DNA from: a virus
DNA: 23,124 nt
IMG/VR virus record: IMGVR_UViG_3300021378_000172
Coordinates: 1-23,124 of that record
Strand: one strand, 5' to 3'
The position numbers and the translations under genes are program-made. Below are positions 12,654-21,568 of this stretch, in pieces; position 1 is the first letter of the stretch; each line of letters opens with the position of its first letter. The notes beneath the pieces are model-generated. The model saw only the letters and a list, made by a program, of their open reading frames with translations. It did not search any database and had not been told where the DNA came from.

Positions 12654-15365
12654 TTAATTTCTTGTTATGTTTTGAACACCTCCTGTAGGTGGGTTATTAT
12701 TCCATTTACCATCATATTTATTTAAAGGTGGTTCATAAGCAGCAGTTTCACCAATATTTACCCATTCTACTAATTCTACTTTTGTTGTAGATTTAGTTAG
12801 GGGATTAAAATCTTTTATTTTATTTATTCTCCAATACACACCATCAATATATATAAGTTTTCTAAAATCTAAATTTACTATGTCTTTAATGTTTAGATTA
12901 ATATTTACATTTCTTACTCTTGGGTTTTGTTTTAGCATGTTAACCAAATTGTAATAATACGTTTGAAACAATCCCTCTTTAATAACTGCATCAGAATAAG
13001 TATTATTTACATCATCATAGTCAGTAACATATACATTGCCATAACTCAATACCATACTACCTTCATCCTCTCTATTTATAGATGTTGCTTGTGGGTATAC
13101 ATCTGACAACACATTACTAGCATTTTGTTGAGCAAAAATACCACTATATGTACTATTAAATAATTGTGCAGTAGCATATTTATAACATATTGCTGCAGGA
13201 TTGCTAGATAAATCTGGTGAGTATTTTTTCCAATATAAAAGTCTAGGTAGAAAATCATAACCTTTATCTGGTCTTGCTAAATCATTTGGCGATATAAAAC
13301 CACCATCTTCTTTTTCTTGCCATAAACAAGCATTATAAGCAGGATCAGAAGTTTTAGACACATCTCTATCTTTAGCATTAAAAGTACCTGCAAAGAAAGG
13401 GTTTTCAAATGTTGTTACACCTCTTTCAAACTCATCTGATAGTGTTTCTTTATATGGATATTCATCTAATATTTTTTCAAAATAATCATTACCTCTTTGT
13501 TCTACTTTTGAATCTTTACTATCTGTTTTGTATTTAAAAACTATATCTCTTTTAAAGCTATCTTTAATCCATACATCTTTTGTTTCTTGACTTGTATCTA
13601 CTTTGTATGTCCAATCTTCTGCTTCATAAAAAGATTTATAAAAAGTATCAAAAGGTTCTATAAATATTGTTTTGCTAGGTTCATCTGTAGTAAACTGCAG
13701 ATTAAAAGCATGAGCAACTCCTTTAATAAAATCTATTTGCTTGTATTCTTTATTTATTACATTTTTTAAATCATATGTTTGTCCATACTCAACAAATTCA
13801 GGATTAAATTTAATATTATATAAACCATCATAACTAGCATCAAATGTTAATGTTTGTGAATTATTAGCAGAAATATTACTAGCACCAAATAAATATAATT
13901 TAAAACCACAAGTAGTACCTGCACCACCACTATGCTTAAATACATTTTTTATTCTTAATCTAATCTTATCGTTTTTATTAAAATATCTATTAAAAGTTAA
14001 ATTAGGAAAATACCTTACACCCTCACTAGGCGATGTATTTGTACCAGTAGGATCATGTATAGTTAATTCATCATCTAACAATGCTTCTTGTATAGTATTC
14101 CAAGTTGATTCGCCAACAGTCTGTAATTGTATTTGAAATGAAGATGTTATAATATCTACTCCTGCATCAGAAGCACTAGGGTCAACTACATCATTATACC
14201 AATAACCAAAATTTTCTAGTTCTACATCATACTTACCATATTCTGGAAAAGTATATACACCACTTGCACTAAGACCACTATCATTTAATTCATCATCTTT
14301 TGTATAGCCAACTGAATCTGTAATGTCTACTAAATCAGTTTGTGTCAATTCAATACCTGAGTTACCAGACTGACTAATATTAAAATAATCACTTACACCA
14401 TCTTTTATTAAAGCATCATCATTAGCACTTATTTTTCTAAATCTGCTTTCAAAACCATATAGTAAATATCTATCACCTGCATTATTGTATTTAAAATTTG
14501 GTAAAGCAAATAATAGTTTTTTAAAATCAGCAGTTTCAACAAAATTTGAAGAAACAGTATATCCTGCTTGTGCAAATATCTCTTTAAATACATCGTATAC
14601 CCATAGGCAAGGTCGCCAATCTAAGACAGGTTCTGGATTACCATAATCTACACTACTACTATTGAAACCATAATAACCTAGTTTATTAACACCAAAACCA
14701 GTTTCTTCAAATGAACTATTTAATAATTGTATTGTTTGACCTTCACCAGATGGATTAAAATCACCATAAGATACTATTGGATATACTACAGGTATGTCGT
14801 TAGTAGTTTGATTACCATCTTTATATATAGCATTATCTTGCACCCAAGTAGATGTTATGCCAGTTTTATTTACTTTTAGATCTTTACCAGTATCTGTACC
14901 TTTAATGTTATCCCAACCATCACCATCTGTTCCTAAATCTTTTAGTAGATTTTCTCCAAGAAAAGATGCCCAAGTAATATTGTTGCCAAAAAACACACAT
15001 GAATAGTATTGTGGTTTATCATTACTACCTACACTTGTAAGCTCTAATAAGCCATGAATAGAGTATAAATTATTAATTAATATTCTACAATTTTTTTTAT
15101 TTAATAAATTATTATCAGAATAGCTATTTGCGTTATATATACTTTTGTATAACCTGTTATTATTTTTAGTTGCAGGTATTTTAAATGTTTTACTGAAACT
15201 ACCTTTACGAGCATTTATGTCTTTTATGTCTGCTATAGTAAAAGTAAGTGCTAAAGGAAACTCAGAATGTGATGTAACATCTAATTCACCAACAACACTT
15301 TTGTTCCAATCTAAATCAGCTCCATCATAAATATAATCTAATAATTGTAGTCTAACCTCTGCCAT
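12654..15365 (-). CDS. Large tail / baseplate protein
   Basis: The 903-residue protein is encoded between another tail protein and the tape measure region. The N-terminus (FPLALTFTIADIKDINARKGSFSKTFKIPAT, about 37-67) is a pattern seen in large tail proteins of Bacteroidota phages. Long beta-rich, Tyr/Asn/Asp-rich stretches follow, and the C-terminus (VRNVNINLNIKDIVNLDFRKLIYIDGVYWRINKIKDF, about 835-871) looks like a hub or tail-tip domain. No peptidase or lysozyme motif was seen. It probably forms part of the tail tip. The start overlaps the previous stop (TAATG), so production of the two proteins is likely coupled. Confidence 0.55.
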   Translation of the reverse strand: MAEVRLQLLDYIYDGADLDWNKSVVGELDVTSHSEFPLALTFTIADIKDINARKGSFSKTFKIPATKNNNRLYKSIYNANSYSDNNLLNKKNCRILINNLYSIHGLLELTSVGSNDKPQYYSCVFFGNNITWASFLGENLLKDLGTDGDGWDNIKGTDTGKDLKVNKTGITSTWVQDNAIYKDGNQTTNDIPVVYPIVSYGDFNPSGEGQTIQLLNSSFEETGFGVNKLGYYGFNSSSVDYGNPEPVLDWRPCLWVYDVFKEIFAQAGYTVSSNFVETADFKKLLFALPNFKYNNAGDRYLLYGFESRFRKISANDDALIKDGVSDYFNISQSGNSGIELTQTDLVDITDSVGYTKDDELNDSGLSASGVYTFPEYGKYDVELENFGYWYNDVVDPSASDAGVDIITSSFQIQLQTVGESTWNTIQEALLDDELTIHDPTGTNTSPSEGVRYFPNLTFNRYFNKNDKIRLRIKNVFKHSGGAGTTCGFKLYLFGASNISANNSQTLTFDASYDGLYNIKFNPEFVEYGQTYDLKNVINKEYKQIDFIKGVAHAFNLQFTTDEPSKTIFIEPFDTFYKSFYEAEDWTYKVDTSQETKDVWIKDSFKRDIVFKYKTDSKDSKVEQRGNDYFEKILDEYPYKETLSDEFERGVTTFENPFFAGTFNAKDRDVSKTSDPAYNACLWQEKEDGGFISPNDLARPDKGYDFLPRLLYWKKYSPDLSSNPAAICYKYATAQLFNSTYSGIFAQQNASNVLSDVYPQATSINREDEGSMVLSYGNVYVTDYDDVNNTYSDAVIKEGLFQTYYYNLVNMLKQNPRVRNVNINLNIKDIVNLDFRKLIYIDGVYWRINKIKDFNPLTKSTTKVELVEWVNIGETAAYEPPLNKYDGKWNNNPPTGGVQNITRN

Positions 15366-17152
15366 TAGTTGCTTTGTGTTTGTACTTTATGAGATAAAGT
15401 GTATTCTAAATTAAACTTAATTAAACCTGCTTCTTGATTAACAGTTTCAACATCACTATTAGTTATAATAACTGGTATGTATTCTTTTGTAGAAGGTCTT
15501 TGATAAGGGTTTACAGTATTACCTCTTGCAGTAGCATCTGTGTCCATTTCTATCCACACATTTGGTGAAGTCATAATTTCTTCTAACCATTTAGCTGTGT
15601 TTTTGTTTAATGGTTCTGTATATACACTATTGTTTCTTTCAGCATTTACATTTAAAACCTCTCTTCCACCTTTATATAAATTACCACCTCTCATTGTGTT
15701 AGATATATAATCTGCATCTGGTATTAGAGTACCAAACCTATCATCATTATCTTGATACCAAGTTCTATCGGCACTTTTTGTTTCTATAGTATTTCTGTTT
15801 ATAGACATACCTTCTAAAACACTTCTCTTAGCTGTATAGCTATCTATACCACCCATTCTATTTAGCCAATGAAATCTTACAAAATCATAAGGTAGTTTCT
15901 CATCTTCTCTGTCTATATTAAACCATCTATATTCAGACATTCTTGATTCAGTAAAACTACCACCAGTAAACCATAAACTTATTGTGTAATAAGTTGTTGA
16001 TGCTGTAATCTTATTACCAGTATATGCTGTGCCATCAGCTTGTTTTGCATTATTATTTAAGTAATCTACAGAAACATTTTGAACACACATTTTGTTTTGT
16101 TTTTCATAATAACTATCAAACATTTGCAGTTGTGTTTCTAAACAAGACTGAGATTCAAATACTCCTCCATCAGCAATAACTCTTGCTTGTAAAGCATTAG
16201 ATTGTTGTGTAGATACATCATTAAAATCTAAATTATCTTTAAAATCATTTACATAAAAAGTATTACCATCAGATGTATTTACTTTTAAATTTACTCTGTA
16301 TGCAACACCTGCAGCTTTTGCAGCCCTTCTTATATAAAAATATAACCATTCAGCAGTTTCATCAGCTCTTACAGATTTTTTTTGTTTTGGCAAAATTGCA
16401 ATAGAAGAACTGTCGTTTGGACAGTAACTTAAAAACCCTCCTGCACCATTACCTATTGGAAACCTATCAAATAACCACACCTCATCTTTTTCATATTGAT
16501 GTACTGAGTTTATTACAGTTATAGGTTCAAAATTAATTTGTTCTGTTGCTTCTACAATTAAACCTGTGCTTAATAATACTTCTGGTTTTGCAACTACTTT
16601 TATATGTCTATAACTGCCATTTGGTGTTACATTATATAGACTTACATCTTCTGCGACATTATCTTGTTCTGTTTGTCCACCATTCATTCCTCCCCATAAA
16701 CTACTTTGCCATGTTCCTTTGTTTATTGGTACTAAACTATAAGACAATAAGTCTTGACATATCTGGCTAATATCAACAGTAAATCTTTGATTAGCTAAAA
16801 TAGCATTACTATTATATTGTTTATTAGCAATATCTCTTGATTTTTTTATTGTTGCTACTAAGTCCCAATTAATTAAATTATTAGGAAAAATACCATTTTC
16901 AAATTTTGTTGTTGCATAAACATAAAAAACCATATTAATTATATCACCAGTTTGATTTGGAGCAACACCAGTACCATTTGCTTTAGATGGTGATTCATGT
17001 TCATTTAGACCATTCCACCTTACTTGGTATCTTTTAGGCACATTAGCACTTACTAAATAATTTGATCTCCAATTTAAACTTAAAGACTTAGCAGAATTAG
17101 AAAATGATATTGGGGAAAAAGAATCGTAAATATTTCCATTTATTGTAGCCAT
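15365..17152 (-). CDS. Tail / baseplate structural protein
   Basis: The 595-residue protein has a beta-rich composition with many Asn, Thr and Tyr. The N-terminus (SLSLNWRSNYLVSANVPKRYQVRW) and a C-terminal stretch (WLEEIMTSPNVWIE, then EYIPVIITNSDVET and FNLEYTLSHKVQT) resemble tail-tip proteins of flavophage-like phages. The C-terminal piece may be a distal-tail-like domain. There is no catalytic motif. It starts two bases after the preceding stop and its own stop overlaps the next start, so it belongs to the same tail operon. Confidence 0.5.
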   Translation of the reverse strand: MATINGNIYDSFSPISFSNSAKSLSLNWRSNYLVSANVPKRYQVRWNGLNEHESPSKANGTGVAPNQTGDIINMVFYVYATTKFENGIFPNNLINWDLVATIKKSRDIANKQYNSNAILANQRFTVDISQICQDLLSYSLVPINKGTWQSSLWGGMNGGQTEQDNVAEDVSLYNVTPNGSYRHIKVVAKPEVLLSTGLIVEATEQINFEPITVINSVHQYEKDEVWLFDRFPIGNGAGGFLSYCPNDSSSIAILPKQKKSVRADETAEWLYFYIRRAAKAAGVAYRVNLKVNTSDGNTFYVNDFKDNLDFNDVSTQQSNALQARVIADGGVFESQSCLETQLQMFDSYYEKQNKMCVQNVSVDYLNNNAKQADGTAYTGNKITASTTYYTISLWFTGGSFTESRMSEYRWFNIDREDEKLPYDFVRFHWLNRMGGIDSYTAKRSVLEGMSINRNTIETKSADRTWYQDNDDRFGTLIPDADYISNTMRGGNLYKGGREVLNVNAERNNSVYTEPLNKNTAKWLEEIMTSPNVWIEMDTDATARGNTVNPYQRPSTKEYIPVIITNSDVETVNQEAGLIKFNLEYTLSHKVQTQSN

Positions 17153-17154
17153 AA

Positions 17155-18303
17155 TTAATATATTTTGTATTTAGTATTTAAGTAAGATTTTACATTAGCA
17201 ATTTTAGTATTATCTAGCTCATGATTGTATATTATAACCTCTTGTATATTACCATCTAAATAATGCGTTGCATCTTCTGTTAATTTATAACCTATAGTAT
17301 ATGTAGCATCATTAAAAGTAGTATTATTGTCAAAACTAGATTCATTTACATGAGTACTTAATGTATTATTATATTCTAAATGCATATGCTTGTTATGAAA
17401 GTGAGCTACAGCAATATGATAGTTAGAAGTGTCAGAACCACTTAATGTTAAATTAGCACCATTACCACTTGCATCAGAAAAAGATACTCTTAATTCGTTA
17501 TTTGTGCTGCCTAAAGTTATTAGTTTACTACCATTAACAAAACTAAAGTAATCAGCATTTTCAGTAGCATCTGTATTTACTTGTGCTACAAAAAACATTG
17601 TAAAATCTCTTGTAATAGGACAGTTACCATCAGAAACAAAATAATTAGATGTGCCATTAAATTCTATTCTTGCTTTGTCATTAGCACCATCATAACCATA
17701 TCTTAGTGCTTGTTTAGATTTAGTAGCTTGTGCTACACTATTAGTGTTGCCTGATTGATCTGCCCAAGCAGAAATCTTTTTAGTAGGTATGTCAAATGTT
17801 AATCCACTATCTGCTCTTAGCCAAGTAACTAAGTTAGCAATGTCAGAAGGATATGTAGAGGTTGGTCTGAAGCATTTAGAAAATGCACTCATAGTGAAAG
17901 TAAACTTAATCTGTACTAATCTATCGTTAGCAACCTCTTTTACCCTCTCTATCTCTATACTCTCATCATTTAGGTATACATCTACTATATTGTCCTGATA
18001 GTTCTTTAAAACCATGTCAAACCACTCCATAGCCAAGTCTTGTAGGTTATCCCATCTATGTTGTAGTGTTACTGCAGACTGTGCTGCTTGTGGGTATAGG
18101 TTGTAAAAGTTTATTTCAAACTCATATTCTTCTCTACCAGAATATATCTCTGGCATAGTAGATAGTGGTGGGTTAATTAGTAACAGAGGATATTGTGTGC
18201 TATGTGATTCGTTTACCTCACCATCATAACCAAACTTACTATCACCAAAAGTCCATTTGTTTTCAAATACTGTTACTATGTCTTTTAATCTTGTTATTGC
18301 CAT
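17155..18303 (-). CDS. Tail-terminator-like protein fused to a lectin (LamG-like) domain
   Basis: The protein has 382 residues in two clear parts. Residues 1-150 form a compact alpha/beta domain (YPLLLINPPLSTMPE, then YEFEINFYNLYPQAAQS, and VQIKFTFTMSAFSKC) resembling tail-terminator or completion proteins encoded near tail chaperones. Residues about 155-382 are a concanavalin-A/LamG-like domain (LVTWLRADSGLTFD, ISAWADQSGN, ARIEFNGTSNYF, and the final HYLDGNIQEVIIYNHELD). Such domains bind sugars or proteins. The join is inside a single frame with no stop or shift. The lectin part would then hang on the upper tail; this placement is inference. Confidence 0.55.
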   Translation of the reverse strand: MAITRLKDIVTVFENKWTFGDSKFGYDGEVNESHSTQYPLLLINPPLSTMPEIYSGREEYEFEINFYNLYPQAAQSAVTLQHRWDNLQDLAMEWFDMVLKNYQDNIVDVYLNDESIEIERVKEVANDRLVQIKFTFTMSAFSKCFRPTSTYPSDIANLVTWLRADSGLTFDIPTKKISAWADQSGNTNSVAQATKSKQALRYGYDGANDKARIEFNGTSNYFVSDGNCPITRDFTMFFVAQVNTDATENADYFSFVNGSKLITLGSTNNELRVSFSDASGNGANLTLSGSDTSNYHIAVAHFHNKHMHLEYNNTLSTHVNESSFDNNTTFNDATYTIGYKLTEDATHYLDGNIQEVIIYNHELDNTKIANVKSYLNTKYKIY

Positions 18304-18310
18304 ATATATA

Positions 18311-18667
18311 TTACATTACTTTATTTGGGTTGTGAATCTTATCATTTACTGCTATCTCATAATCATTCTTCGCTGTATTCCAACTCAAATATGTTAAAAC
18401 TTTATATAGATTAGTATTCTTTACACTATCTACATCATTCATTCCCTCTACTCTAAAAATACCTTTCTCTGCAACCATATATAAGCTATTTAGCCAACCA
18501 TATGGTTTTATGAACTTGGTATAGAGTCCAACTGTAGAAACTCTTCCTTTGCCTGTTCCAATTCTTCCCCTTCCTTCCCCAAAAACATTTGGAAAGTCCT
18601 TGTTAATTTTACGCTTTGCATAGTCAAAAAAAAACTGAACTCCCAAACGATGTCCATAGTCAATTGC
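18311..18667 (-). CDS. Frameshift extension of tail assembly chaperone (gpGT-like)
   Basis: This frame is open from 18667 down to the stop at 18311 and lies -1 relative to the upstream gene. It has no ATG until about 58 residues after its first possible TTG start at 18646, so independent translation is unlikely. It shares a T9 run (18634-18626) with the upstream gene. A -1 slip on TTT TTT would join the first 190 residues of the upstream protein to 105 residues encoded here, giving a product of 295 residues. Downstream residues include basic stretches (DYAKRKINKDF) and a Gly-rich GEGRGRIGTGKGR segment. Confidence 0.65.
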   Translation of the reverse strand, partial: AIDYGHRLGVQFFFDYAKRKINKDFPNVFGEGRGRIGTGKGRVSTVGLYTKFIKPYGWLNSLYMVAEKGIFRVEGMNDVDSVKNTNLYKVLTYLSWNTAKNDYEIAVNDKIHNPNKVM

Positions 18668-19197
18668 TTAAACTTATCACTTTTTGAGGATATAATATCA
18701 TCATCGTATTCTTCATCTATCTTTCTGCATAATATCGCCATTTGTTCTGGTAAAACATCAAATTTACCATGCTTCATCATTTGTATAGTAGCATCTAACT
18801 GTGTAGACTCTATGTAATCTCCAAAAGTGTTTCTTTTTAGAAATTCCTTTGGAAAAAAGTACACATCACCATCAAATTCAAATCTATCTATACCTTGAGG
18901 TTTATATTCCTCCATCATTTGTCCTATAGTTCCAACAGCAGTATTTACACTTTCTAAATCTAATTGATTTAGCATAGCATCGTTTATACCAGTAACATAC
19001 TTAAATATTTCTCTATTCATTCGTAAAACCTTAACCTCATCTAACTTTGGCTCTACAACTTCTTCTTTTTCTTCTTCTTCAGCAGTTTCAGTATACTTTT
19101 TAATAATATTATATAGTCCACACCAATATTCAAGTGTAATATCCTTCCACTCAGTTGGTATATCGTATTTTTCTTCTTTGATTTGAATTTCTATCAT
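18508..19197 (-). CDS. Tail assembly chaperone, short form (gpG-like)
   Basis: The 229-residue protein is helical and acidic. The N-terminus (KYDIPTEWKDITLEYWCGLY, about 10-29) and the middle (FDGDVYFFPKEFLKRNTFGDYIESTQL, about 108-134) resemble tail assembly chaperones, which coat the tape measure during tail assembly. An acidic linker (EEEEKEEVVEP) lies near residue 40. The C-terminal part overlaps the next frame through a T9 slippery run, so a longer fused form is likely, as in lambda G/GT. The ATG overlaps the preceding stop (ATGA). It is not next to the tape measure, which is unusual. Confidence 0.6.
   Translation of the reverse strand: MIEIQIKEEKYDIPTEWKDITLEYWCGLYNIIKKYTETAEEEEKEEVVEPKLDEVKVLRMNREIFKYVTGINDAMLNQLDLESVNTAVGTIGQMMEEYKPQGIDRFEFDGDVYFFPKEFLKRNTFGDYIESTQLDATIQMMKHGKFDVLPEQMAILCRKIDEEYDDDIISSKSDKFKQLTMDIVWEFSFFLTMQSVKLTRTFQMFLGKEGEELEQAKEEFLQLDSIPSS
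18626..18634 (-). promoter_or_regulatory. T9 slippery site for -1 frameshift
   Basis: On the minus strand nine T residues read AGT TTT TTT TTG in the upstream frame and CAG TTT TTT TTT in the -1 frame. A tandem slip TTT TTT to TTT TTT keeps full pairing. The run is the only long homopolymer in the 160-base window where both frames are open (18667-18508). A 9-bp hairpin with one bulged G (18596-18574) lies 29 bases downstream, farther than classical stimulators. Confidence 0.65.
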
Positions 19198-19607
19198 GAT
19201 TCTATGTTTAGTTCTTCTATTATTTCTATTTTCTCTTTATTGTCAATCAGAATGTCAGTTAGCTCACCAGTTATGTTCTCAGTTTTCTTTGCTAACCTAT
19301 CAATGCACATTTCTATGTCTTTTGCATTATTTCTGTTCTTCAATCCTGTAAAAAACCCTACACTAAGGTAAAAAGCCATGTTTGGTATCAAAAACATAAA
19401 TTCTTCTACCATATGCTTCTTTTTTGTCATGGTATCGTAAAAATTATTAGAATACATAAAAACACTCTCTAATATCTCTGTATATTCCTGAAATTTCATG
19501 TTACCTGCATCTTCAGTAGCAAAATAAACCAACTTTTTTAAATACAGTACATATTGCTCAACAATAGCTTCGTGTTCCTTATTTATGTACTTATTTTCAG
19601 ACTCCAT
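19194..19607 (-). CDS. Small helical protein after terminase
   Basis: The 137-residue protein is almost fully helical and is not recognised. It has a charged N-terminal helix (NKYINKEHEAIVEQYVLYLKK), a Phe/Met-rich hydrophobic centre (EEFMFLIPNMAFYLSVGFFTG, about 68-88) that could be one membrane segment or a buried helix, and an acidic C-terminal coiled coil. It starts after an AT-rich gap that separates it from the terminase gene, and its stop overlaps the start of the chaperone gene (ATGA). Role unknown; head or tail assembly factor is possible from context. Confidence 0.5.
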   Translation of the reverse strand: MESENKYINKEHEAIVEQYVLYLKKLVYFATEDAGNMKFQEYTEILESVFMYSNNFYDTMTKKKHMVEEFMFLIPNMAFYLSVGFFTGLKNRNNAKDIEMCIDRLAKKTENITGELTDILIDNKEKIEIIEELNIES

Positions 19608-19640
19608 ACCTTATTTTATTATAATTTCTTCAAATCTATG

Positions 19641-19675
19641 CAAAATTACATACAAGTGCATAAATTGATACACAA
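19641..19675 (-). promoter_or_regulatory. Candidate promoter for tail module
   Basis: The 89-base gap after the terminase gene (19608-19696) holds TAATTTTG at 19648-19641, matching TAnnTTTG, with a TTG at 19675-19673. The 24-base spacing is one base longer than the range usually given for Flavobacterium promoters (17-23). The ATG of the next gene is 34 bases downstream. The gap holds no ORF and no clear terminator. Confidence 0.35.
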
Positions 19676-19696
19676 TTTTTAGAATTTCAGAAAAAT

Positions 19697-21130
19697 TTAA
19701 CTAAAGTATACTACTTTACCTTTTCCTGTCCAGATTTCTTTGTTTACAGCCATTACAAGACAGTCTACCATGTCATCGTGTTTAGCAGATGGAAATTTAG
19801 TCAATTGATCTAAAAATTCATTGTTCCACTTACCTTGTAACAGTCCTACTCTACCTGATTCTAGTGTTGCAGAAATATCTGCTACTCTTGCTACCTTATC
19901 TTTAGTTGGTGGTTTATCTTCTCTAACATTTAAACCAGTTTCTCTAATTAGTGTTTGTACTATAGACTTACCTGATGCTTTTGGTTCTACAAATATTCTG
20001 CTCTTGTTTGTATAGCCATTTTTAGTTACCCATTGTGGTATAAATTTTACTAAGTCAGGAAATTCTTTGTATACATTAGTACAATCTACTATTTGCCACT
20101 TATTGTCTTTGTAAATGTATGCTAGTAGTGCTGAAGGGTCGTTTTTTTGATTTGCAGTATATGCAGGGTCTATTACAAAGTTTACTACACCATCTTCTCT
20201 ATATCTATCTATCTTAAACCATTCTTGTTTTATCATACCACTATCTAGGGGTGTTGGTGTTTGCATAAGCTGACCTGCATAACCATAACTACCTAAAGAC
20301 TTTTTATAGTCATCTAAAACATCTTGACCAAACCTTTCTTCCCAAAACAAACCATTTTCATCGTAAAAGTTTTCTAGCTTTTTTGGTTTTACATCACCAT
20401 CTATAGTTGCAGGTATACATATGTGATTATAGTTTAGTCTTGTTTCTCTATCAAGCAAAAAACCACTTAAATCATCTTCGTGTACTCTTTGCATAATAAT
20501 TATTCTTACACCAATTTTTGGACTGTTAAGTCTTGAATAAAATGTTGTTCTATACCACTCATTAGCATTATCTCTCTCTGTTGCTGAGTTTGCCATTTGT
20601 GGTGATAGTGGATCATCTACAATAAGAAAATCTCCCCCTTGTCCTGTTACAGTACCACCAACAGATGTTGCTCTTCGCATACCCATATGGTTATTCTCGT
20701 ATCTTTCTTTTAGGTTTTGGTCTTTCTTAATATGAAATATTGTTCCCCACCTTGACTTAAACCACTCACTAAATATTATATCCCTACTCTTAGTAGCAAG
20801 TTCTATAGAAAGGTTAGCAGAATATGATGAGGTTATAAATCTTAGCTTAGGGTCTTTTATCCATGACCATACTGGAAACATTACAGTAACAATAAGTGAT
20901 TTAGTAGAACGAAAGGGTACATTTATTATTATATCCTTTGTTTTGGGTTTTTTAGCAATTATCCTCTCTGCTTCTTCTTGCAGAGCATCACAGATGTATT
21001 TATGATGCCAATTACTAGATAATTCTATAGCAGGTTCTACAATATGCCATGCTTGTTTAAAAAACTCATAGAAAGACATCTCGCATAGAGTTTTGTTAAG
21101 TGCATATTTAAGCTCTTGCTTTTTATTCAT
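19697..21130 (-). CDS. terL: Terminase large subunit
   Basis: The 477-residue DNA-packaging motor has an N-terminal ATPase and a C-terminal nuclease. Seen: a variant Walker A, VPFRSTKS (71-78), of the PxxxxKS type common in phage terminases; a Walker B, FLIVDDP (168-174), with acidic D172/D173; a coupling-type segment IMQRVHEDD (212-220); and nuclease acidic residues D321 (in VIDPAY) and D452/D453/D456 (in HDDMVD). Length is normal. It moves DNA through the portal and cuts concatemers. The start overlaps the small subunit by 8 bases. Confidence 0.92.
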   Translation of the reverse strand: MNKKQELKYALNKTLCEMSFYEFFKQAWHIVEPAIELSSNWHHKYICDALQEEAERIIAKKPKTKDIIINVPFRSTKSLIVTVMFPVWSWIKDPKLRFITSSYSANLSIELATKSRDIIFSEWFKSRWGTIFHIKKDQNLKERYENNHMGMRRATSVGGTVTGQGGDFLIVDDPLSPQMANSATERDNANEWYRTTFYSRLNSPKIGVRIIIMQRVHEDDLSGFLLDRETRLNYNHICIPATIDGDVKPKKLENFYDENGLFWEERFGQDVLDDYKKSLGSYGYAGQLMQTPTPLDSGMIKQEWFKIDRYREDGVVNFVIDPAYTANQKNDPSALLAYIYKDNKWQIVDCTNVYKEFPDLVKFIPQWVTKNGYTNKSRIFVEPKASGKSIVQTLIRETGLNVREDKPPTKDKVARVADISATLESGRVGLLQGKWNNEFLDQLTKFPSAKHDDMVDCLVMAVNKEIWTGKGKVVYFS

Positions 21131-21539
21131 TTATTTCTTCAAAATCAATATCACTAGCACTATCTTGCTCTATTTCTTTGAGTTGTCTTTTAATATCTTC
21201 AAGAGTAGCACCATCTTCTAATTTGATTTCAATTTTCTTATCTCCTTCGTGTTTTATTTCTGTAGAAGATAGTTTAGGTACTGCATAGTTCAGCAGTTTC
21301 GCTATAGCATCTATATAAGCTCTAGGGTCTTCATCAAACAACAAGTCTAAAGCCATCTTTATTTTTACTGGCTGTCCTTCTAAAGCATATGCTACAGAAG
21401 TCCTGCTAATCTTTGCCATCTCTCTAGCATGAGATTTTTTTGGTAGATTAGCTTTTGGGGTGTTATTATATACTTCATTAATTTTACCTCTTTTGGTTCT
21501 GGCAAGACCACCAAGTTCTTTGCTTTCTTGTTCACTCAT
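21123..21539 (-). CDS. terS: Terminase small subunit (putative)
   Basis: The 138-residue protein lies directly upstream of the large terminase, with an 8-base overlap. A basic N-terminus (LARTKRGKINEVYNN) is followed by a helical region (about 40-95, with REMAKISRTSVAYAL and PRAYIDAIAKLLNYAVP) that could form the DNA-recognition and oligomer ring, and an acidic C-terminal tail. Small terminases recognise the packaging site and feed DNA to the motor. The call rests on position, length and the DNA-binding-like N-terminus; sequence conservation in this family is low. Confidence 0.65.
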   Translation of the reverse strand: MSEQESKELGGLARTKRGKINEVYNNTPKANLPKKSHAREMAKISRTSVAYALEGQPVKIKMALDLLFDEDPRAYIDAIAKLLNYAVPKLSSTEIKHEGDKKIEIKLEDGATLEDIKRQLKEIEQDSASDIDFEEINE

Positions 21540-21568
21540 TAAGCAAATATAATAAAATTAAATAAATG

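Noticed and set aside
13076-13258. 60-residue minus-strand ORF inside the 903-residue tail protein
   Set aside because: Alternate frame of a continuous long gene; composition is low-quality and has no neighbour coupling.
18311-18646. Independent 111-residue gene starting at TTG 18646
   Set aside because: The start is TTG with no A-rich leader, and the frame overlaps the upstream gene exactly across a slippery run; frameshifting explains it better.
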